Program-made: the position numbers and the translations under genes | Notes under the pieces: model-generated | Databases searched by the model: none | What the model saw: the letters and a program-made list of their open reading frames with translations, nothing else | Told to the model about the DNA's origin: nothing | In this document: one piece after another, positions 57,655 to 64,000 of the stretch | Layout of the letters: each line of letters begins with the position of its first letter | Numbering within the stretch: the first letter of the stretch is position 1 | Assembly: GCF_000001735.4 (NCBI RefSeq) | Contig: NC_003070.9 | Span: forward strand, 18,895,971-18,959,970 | Length of the DNA: 64,000 nucleotides | DNA from: Arabidopsis thaliana | Lineage: Eukaryota > Streptophyta > Magnoliopsida > Brassicales > Brassicaceae | Direction: 5' to 3'

Positions 57655-58869
57655 TCAGAAATCAACAAACGGATTGTTTTCAGAACACTCGTGCGGTAAC
57701 GGTAACGGCGGCGTTTTCAGTTTCTCGAAATATTCCTTTATACCAAACCCACTTTCCTCCGTTACTTTCCCCGTCAAGTCTCCGTCATCTCTCAACGGAA
57801 TAAACGGAGGTCTCAACACTTCCGTTAACAACTCCCACCTCACTCCTTTGAAAAAAGCATGCTCCTTTATCTCCGCCGCGCCTCGCCAGAAACCAAACCG
57901 CTTCGTCGGATCTTTAACCAATAACCGACGGATCAAATCGGTTAAATCCGACGGTTTCCCGGCGAATTCAGGTTCCTTCACCAGCACGTTACGAAAAGTT
58001 TCTTTTTTGTTTCTTCCTTTGAACGGTGTCTCTCCGTACATCATCTCGTACGTTAAAACTCCGAGAGCCCACCAATCGACGGCAAAATCGTGTCCGTCGC
58101 CGCGAATTACCTCCGGCGATATATACTCATCAGTCCCAACAAACGAATTTGACCGTTCACCGCCGGAAAAACTCAGTCTCCGTCGTGTAATCGGGTTAAC
58201 ACGAGCTGACTTCGTCTTCTTCTTCTTCTGCCGGAAAATTCTCAGACTTTTCTTATTATGACTGAGATTCGATTCCGGGTTCGGATCCGGTTCCGGGTCG
58301 GATAGATGATAGAATTCGGGTCGGGTGGGTTTATTGAGACTACAAGAGAGATCAAAATCGGTTAAAGTCACGTGACCCGATTCTTGAAGAAGTATATTCT
58401 CAGGTTTCAAGTCTCTGTAAGCGATCCCCATGGTATGAAGGTGGTCAAGCGCACAGACGATTTCAGCTAAGTAGAATTTAATAACGGAGGAGCTAAAAAC
58501 GCCGTCGTTTTGACGTTGTCGGAGGACGTTTAAATCTCCACCGGAGCAGTAAGGTAAAGCCCATGCGATGAATTCAGAGGATTCTGATGAAGCTAAGAGT
58601 TTTGGGAGAAATGGGTTTGGGTTTGTGTCATCGGAGAGACGTCGGAGGATCTGAATTTCCCACCTTGCACGGCGGAGAGAAGATGCGGAGGATTTGTCGA
58701 CGAGTTTTAAAGCAAAGGGAGAAGAAACAGAGGAGTCGGAAACAGAGTCGTGGACGAGGAAGACTGTTCCGGTGGCGCCTTTTCCGAGGAGTTTGAGAAC
58801 TTTGAGTCTGTCGAGGTTAAGATTCGTCGCCGGTGAAAGAGAAGATGATGATGATGGTCTTGTCTCCAT
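57655..58869 (-). CDS. UCN: AGC-VIII protein kinase UNICORN
   Basis: UCN restrains growth in ovule integuments and other organs and acts with the regulator ATS and with PDK1. The gene is a single exon of 404 residues. The glycine loop is GKGATGTV (29-36) and the lysine FALK (K55). The catalytic loop is YRDLKPEN (151-158). The magnesium motif is DFD (171-173) in place of DFG, the hallmark of plant AGC-VIII kinases. An insertion of about 70 basic residues precedes the activation segment FVGTDEYISPEVI and may direct the protein in the cell. The protein ends NNPFVDF, an FxxF PDK1-docking (PIF) motif. The start METRPSSSSS is the first ATG. Confidence 0.95.
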   Translation of the reverse strand: METRPSSSSSLSPATNLNLDRLKVLKLLGKGATGTVFLVHDSVSDSSVSSPFALKLVDKSSASSLRRARWEIQILRRLSDDTNPNPFLPKLLASSESSEFIAWALPYCSGGDLNVLRQRQNDGVFSSSVIKFYLAEIVCALDHLHTMGIAYRDLKPENILLQESGHVTLTDFDLSCSLNKPTRPEFYHLSDPEPDPNPESNLSHNKKSLRIFRQKKKKTKSARVNPITRRRLSFSGGERSNSFVGTDEYISPEVIRGDGHDFAVDWWALGVLTYEMMYGETPFKGRNKKETFRNVLVKEPEFAGKPSDLTDLIRRLLVKDPTKRFGFWRGAAEIKEHAFFKGVRWELLTEVLRPPFIPLRDDGDLTGKVTEESGFGIKEYFEKLKTPPLPLPHECSENNPFVDF

Positions 58870-59642
58870 TGTGAGAGAAAGAGAGAGATGAGAAGGAAGG
58901 AGACGAGTGGGTCTGAAACGTTGCGTTTATGTCTCCTCGTGTCCCTTTTATATACAATTGTGATTTTCGAGTGTAACGCTTTTTAAGAACTTCTTCTTTA
59001 TTGTTTTCAACTATTCAATGGTTCTGTAATTTATTTTTATATATAACGATCGATTAATACTGTCTCTCATTAATTCGCATTAAGGGAAACTACAAAAAAA
59101 AAAAAAAGAGTTTGAATCTTATATGATATACTTTTCTTCTCTTGAGATTTGAACATCAGATTTTTTAAAGTTAAGGTTCTCTTGCAACTTTGTAATCAGT
59201 TTATTTCTGTATAATAACGACGATATATAGATTGAAGTATGGAACTATCTAAATTCCTCCTACAGATTGGTACGGTAGTATTGGTTTTATGGTCAATTAC
59301 GTAATTAAACTCGCCTCAAATTCAGTTCTATAATTTGCATCTCGAATAACTCCAAATTTATGATGTTATAATTCTAGATAAAAAAAACAATATAGATTAT
59401 GAATTGAGGAATATAATAAGATAAATTTTTTAATTCTTTTCCGTAGATATTATTTTTCACTCTAGGGTAGCTAGCTAGGGTTAGTCATTAACGGCACCTA
59501 TATATCCATACGATGGTTTTGGAAGCTACTGAAATTTGGAGAGAAGATCTATATAGCACCATCCACACTAGAGTTGGCAGCAGTAGAAAGAGAAATTTTT
59601 GGACAGATCTCTGGACCGCATGTATCATTTTGTTGGATCTAA

Positions 59643-60662
59643 GAGCATCCCCATTGGAACACCTAATTAAGGACTCCTTAACATTTTATATGATTAAATT
59701 TTGAATAAATGAAAATTTAGATTTTTTTGTTGAATCCTTATATTTTTTAGTCCAATGGTGGAGTCTTTAAATTGGTTTCTTAAAACACAAAACATAATCA
59801 TTATTAAAAATATTAAAATTCTAAACATACATAACATAAAAACAAAACAAAAATATAGAAATAAAAAACTTGAATGACGATAAGAGTTCTTCTTCGATAT
59901 TTAGAAATGAATTGAAACAACCTACTTTGAAGGTTGTACTCGTGCTGCTTCTTTCTCTTCGCTAAATTGTTCTTCTTCGACATTTTTTCCGTTCCAAAAG
60001 TGACAAAAGTGCCAATTCCACAAAACCAAAAGTGACTGATCCATCATCATAACTTGTGAAATTTTGGAGACAAAACTAATAGCTAAAAGCAGAGAACAGT
60101 CCAGAGAAATAGAACCAGGGGGATATAATAGGTAACATATAACACCATCAAATATCAGGTTAGTACTCAATGAGATAAACAGAGGTATACAATTATGTGA
60201 ACACACTACACCATCCCAATTAACAAAATGATAAAAAAAACTTGAGAGAAGAGCTTCATTTTTAAATGTAATACAACACAGCTTAGTTTTTATATGTTTA
60301 TTAATCATTTGCCTACAAAATAATTTTTCTGATATTAGAGATTAAACGTATACATATGATTAGTATTCAATATCTACGTATGATTTGATGTTAAGAAAAA
60401 GATACTTGTATAATTTCAGAAACAAAAAAGCAATATAATAAAAATAGAGCAACTAAAATGAAACAGAAGAGCAACCAAATTTCAACAGAAACTGAATAAA
60501 AAGTAGTAAGTGGGTGTGCCACGTACACGGACCTTACACGTTACAAAACACCTAAGCTAAGGTTCGCACCTTAGGATTTCACACAATTCTGATTTATTTT
60601 TTTACTTGTTTTCATTAGAATTTCATTAAGAAACTCTCTAGGTCCCTCCAATGGAGGTGGTC
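59643..60662. mobile_element. Non-autonomous PIF/Harbinger-like DNA transposon
   Basis: The left end GAGCATCCCCATTGG and the right end CCAATGGAGGTGGTC are imperfect inverted repeats (12 of 15 match). Each is flanked by TAA (59640-59642 and 60663-60665), the TWA target duplication of this superfamily. The element is 1020 bases long and has no transposase frame. Near 59751 an inner stretch (ccaatggtggagtctttaaa) resembles a third copy of the terminal sequence. Confidence 0.7.
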
Positions 60663-61321
60663 TAATGGACCTAGTACTTTTGGAATCCCAGAAATTTGTA
60701 TACACTGAGATATGACTCAAGGTAAATACAGTAAAGTTTATCCCCTTATCGCAATGTGAGGATCAAGCAACTTGCTGACCATATTACTCATATTATATTG
60801 ACGGACACCAATAATTCGATAATGTTGAGTACAGTACTATATATGATGGAAAAAAATTCACACTTCTTTCAAAGTATCAATATTGTGAAATTTTAGTGTA
60901 TATGCCAGGGTAAACTAAAGTGCTTGGTTTGGGTTAAACAAGTCATTCCAAAGCATATATATCTCATGAACTTTAATACTGATATATCATCATTTCGAAG
61001 AGTATTTTTATAAACTTTATTTTTAATTTTCATTTTATGTATTTGTTTATAATATAGTAATATTTTATTTCCTCCCAATACATTCTAAAGATTTAAATGA
61101 ATGGAACACGTGCGATATCATAATGATCAATGCAATAGAGGGCAATTGTGTCGACAAGCCAAACTGGATAGTCGCAACCACCACATTTATATGTAAAGCT
61201 GTATCATTTCTCTGTAAATCTGCAAAGTGTTAATCTCTTGCTGCAATTATTAACCTACTTTCATTATTTTGTGTGAATTATTTCAATTATTATTATTCTT
61301 TACTTATATAATGAATGTTTT

Positions 61322-61377
61322 TATTGGGATATGGAGAACCGAAAATCGGTATTGGGATATGGAGAACCGAAGATCGA
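61322..61377 (+). repeat. 28-base tandem duplication
   Basis: The unit 'tattgggatatggagaaccg...' occurs twice in direct succession, at 61322-61349 and 61350-61377, with at most two or three differences. Confidence 0.9.
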
Positions 61378-61620
61378 TCGAGATCGACAGTCGAGATGAA
61401 AAGATCAAGATATGGCAAAAAGATATTATTCTAGAAAATATATTGAAGTTTAGGAAATTTAGCATTATCTCTAACTATATTATTTACATTTTTGTTTATC
61501 CTAATCTCTATATAAGAGAATGTAAATTATTCTATTATTTTCATGAGAGTCTAATATAATTCTTCCCTAAACACTTTTGTGTTCTTACTCTCATCAAACT
61601 TATCAGTTTTCTAACTCACC
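61322..61620 (+). mobile_element. Possible solo-LTR fragment (Copia-like), fossil
   Basis: After the 28-base repeat comes a layout like an LTR: a promoter-like tatataag near 61509, then a T-rich stretch with 'cattttgtgttcttactctc'-like phrasing. No inner retroelement genes are near. The ends and target duplication are not clear, so this is only a suspicion. Confidence 0.25.
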
Positions 61621-64000
61621 TTCATAGAGTGAGTTGTTTTTGTATTTTATTATTGGTAATAAAAGTGTTTTATAAATGTTGATGGATGTAACCTTTTCTT
61701 ACATGTGAATCCTAGAGATGATTTATTAGTGGAAAAACTAATTACTAGTTAGATAGACCTAACCTAAAGAAGCTAACCAATAATTGAACATATTTAGAAA
61801 AGCTTTTATGATCGTTGATGGTGTAGGTAGATCCGGCACTTACTTATTTAACATGACAGCATTTAAAGGAAATTTTGTCTTCTTGAACTATAATTTCAAG
61901 TTTATAAGAGAAGAAGGAAAATTTGTTTAGTTAAAGGATTTTATGCATTAATTTTTAAACGAACGAGAAACAAAGAGTGTTTACCAGCCATACACAAAAT
62001 TTGACTATATGTTTAATCTAGAGCTCACAAACCGAATCAGTTGGAACCGGAAGCTAATACGAAGTTACCAACCAACCAATAATTGGGAAACAAGTTTCAA
62101 GTGTGTGCACATAAATTTATTGAAATAACAAATCGAGAAACTAGTGTTTGTTACATGATGAGAAATATGGCGCCCACAAATTTAATGCTAATATTTTTGT
62201 CATTTAAAAAGAGAATTATTTTGCTAAGAGTTCATTTTCTTAGATTTCTCTTAGTTTTAAACTTTTGTTGGCAAATAAAATACATGTTAAATGTGTTTAT
62301 GACCTAGATTTTTAAAAATTTGCAAAATTTCTGATTCGCCTTACGAAATTGTAATGTTTAGCAAAACTAGAATTCAAATTTACATAGATGTTCTGTATGT
62401 CGAATGCGATGTTAAATTAGCATTAATCGTTAAAAACAACAAATCTAATTTTAGTTTACTAACTACATTTAGTTGAAATATTTACCCTACGAACTTAAGG
62501 AATCCACCATGCATAAATGTATGCAAGCTAAAGTTATACAACAGGTTACATTTAAGCTTTTGATTGTAACAAGAGCAAACTAGATCTTTTACACGTAGAG
62601 ACATCTAGTTCTCATTTGGTTATTTTGGATACATACATATCTACTTAAAAATCTTAAAATATAGAAAAGAAAAATGGTTAATTAGAGCCAAAGAGATCTA
62701 AAGAAAAAGAACTTAGAAGGTGGAAACTTCGTAGTATGCAAGATTGACTCCTTCCGTACATCAGATTAATCAACCAATTAAGTCCACGAGACAGCAAAAT
62801 TCTCTTGTTCTTATCCCACCACCTAATTAACATCTCTTCTTCTTATTATTTTCTCAAGCTGATTAATTAGTCTCTATATATGTATGTATATGGTTTAGTA
62901 ATTGCTTTCGTTTTATTATAAAGATAAAGATGTTAGCGAAAGGGAGCGTCGGGGCACGTGGGATGTCACCGTACGTACCATACAAAGACTAATGATGTGT
63001 TTTTGGAATAATTGAGAGAGGTTAATATAAATTGATAAAGAGTTATAACTTTAGGGCACATTCTTGTGCCTTTGCCACTATTATTCTCACTTATGATGAA
63101 GCATATATTATCACCCCCACAAACTTTTTCTCTTCGATTAGATCTGTTGAACTTTATATTAGTCTACGGTTCATGGATTGGCAATGTCATTATTAGATAT
63201 ATGAATTTGTAGAAAGTATTTTGATCAAATCTCAATCAAAGTCTTGTAGTATGTATAGAGTTTTTCTTATATATATGCATTTATATACTTTTTTATTTTA
63301 ATTACCTCATTGCAAATTCATGTAAAGCAAGCTATATTACTCTTCACCATGAAAAAGTTTTAGTGAGTTGAGACTATAATTGAAGAAAAAAATATTCTAA
63401 AAATTTCAGTGGTGTTTTCCAAATTCCAAAAAGAGAGTGCAAAGTTTCCACCTAAAAGTCATAAAAATAAAGAGAATTTATATGACAAGAAAAGCTTTTT
63501 GGTCACGGTTTTTGGTCACGGAATGATAGTTAAAATCATAAAAGAAAGATAGAAAAGAGATAATGGAATTACATGAATCACATTCTTCTTATGATTCCAC
63601 TCACATTATCAAAGTAAGAAAAGAATATACTTTTATAAATTTTATTGGCAAGATAAACAGAACAAAAAATATGAAAAAATAGAGAATTCGATACCATGAT
63701 GACGCTTGTCGGCCATGATTTCTTCTACAACGATTTACCAAAAACATATGAGAAAAAATGAAGGATAGCTTAAACTTTAATGCTAAGATGAAAATATTTT
63801 ATGTTAATGGCACAATTTAATCCCGACAACAAAGTGAAGAAACACTAAGGTTGTAATGTGAACGTATGCATAATCAACCCCACATAATGTGTGTGTAATA
63901 GTAATATGTTTTAGTGTGTCTGATTAGTCACTAGTAACCAAAATTTTTTTTAAAGAAATAACACTAGTTGATAATATTTCAACCGAAATACCGAATCTAC

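Larger units (their letters stand above)
58870..64000. other. Long intergenic region to the window end, no gene seen
   Basis: It holds the promoter of the UCN gene, a Harbinger-like element (59643-60662), a 28-base tandem repeat (61322) with a possible LTR fragment, and AT-rich DNA. A G-box CACGTG lies at 62955-62960 in a GC-richer spot. The far right may be the upstream region of a gene outside the window. Open frames at 59513-59704, 59922-60308, 60893-61078, 61269-61559 and 62083-62307 show no protein features. Confidence 0.5.

Overview
The window is plant nuclear DNA: AT-rich, with short GT-AG introns and TATA promoters. Gene content and order match Arabidopsis chromosome 1 as I remember it (about At1g50970 to At1g51170, just short of At1g51190). 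This placement rests on memory of the proteins, not on a search. I joined the exons by hand from splice signals, reading phase and remembered family sequences; nearly all joins keep phase.

Layout. 0.35-9.2 kb: a shortened VPS53-type tethering gene (+), a frameshifted F-box/FBD gene (-) and the BSK11-type pseudokinase gene (+). 9.2-24.6 kb: an AT-rich accessory block. Its core is a tandem array of five small intact genes (72-82 codons or fewer) for charged helical proteins of no family I know. Each copy keeps its own TATA box and an upstream inverted-repeat box. A sixth, broken copy lies near 10.3 kb, and copies without a gene lie on both sides. This is the best candidate for an undescribed system here. 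24.7-30.5 kb: a graveyard of partial genes. It holds an internally deleted PI4-kinase alpha copy, an F-box/FBD gene split by a local duplication, and a chimera of the first exons of an mRNA cap methyltransferase with an F-box/FBD tail.

31-58.9 kb: ordinary, dense, intact genes. In order: histone H2A (+), bHLH115-type (+), a putative plastid protein with an FGKxKG-LP-YL-W motif (-), a prenylated HMA-domain protein (+), CRR41-type NDH assembly factor (+), a plastid fibrillin (+), an AP2/B3 RAV-type regulator (+), NSE4 kleisin of SMC5/6 (-), bHLH122-type (-), a truncated DEG protease (-), a TRAPP subunit (+) and the UNICORN AGC kinase (-). 58.9-64 kb has no gene I can support. It holds a 1.02-kb PIF/Harbinger-like element with TAA target duplications and a possible LTR fragment.

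The genes do not form one pathway. The recurring theme is that large single-copy housekeeping genes (VPS53, PI4K-alpha, cap methyltransferase, DEG) appear here only as shortened copies, beside a locally amplified orphan family.
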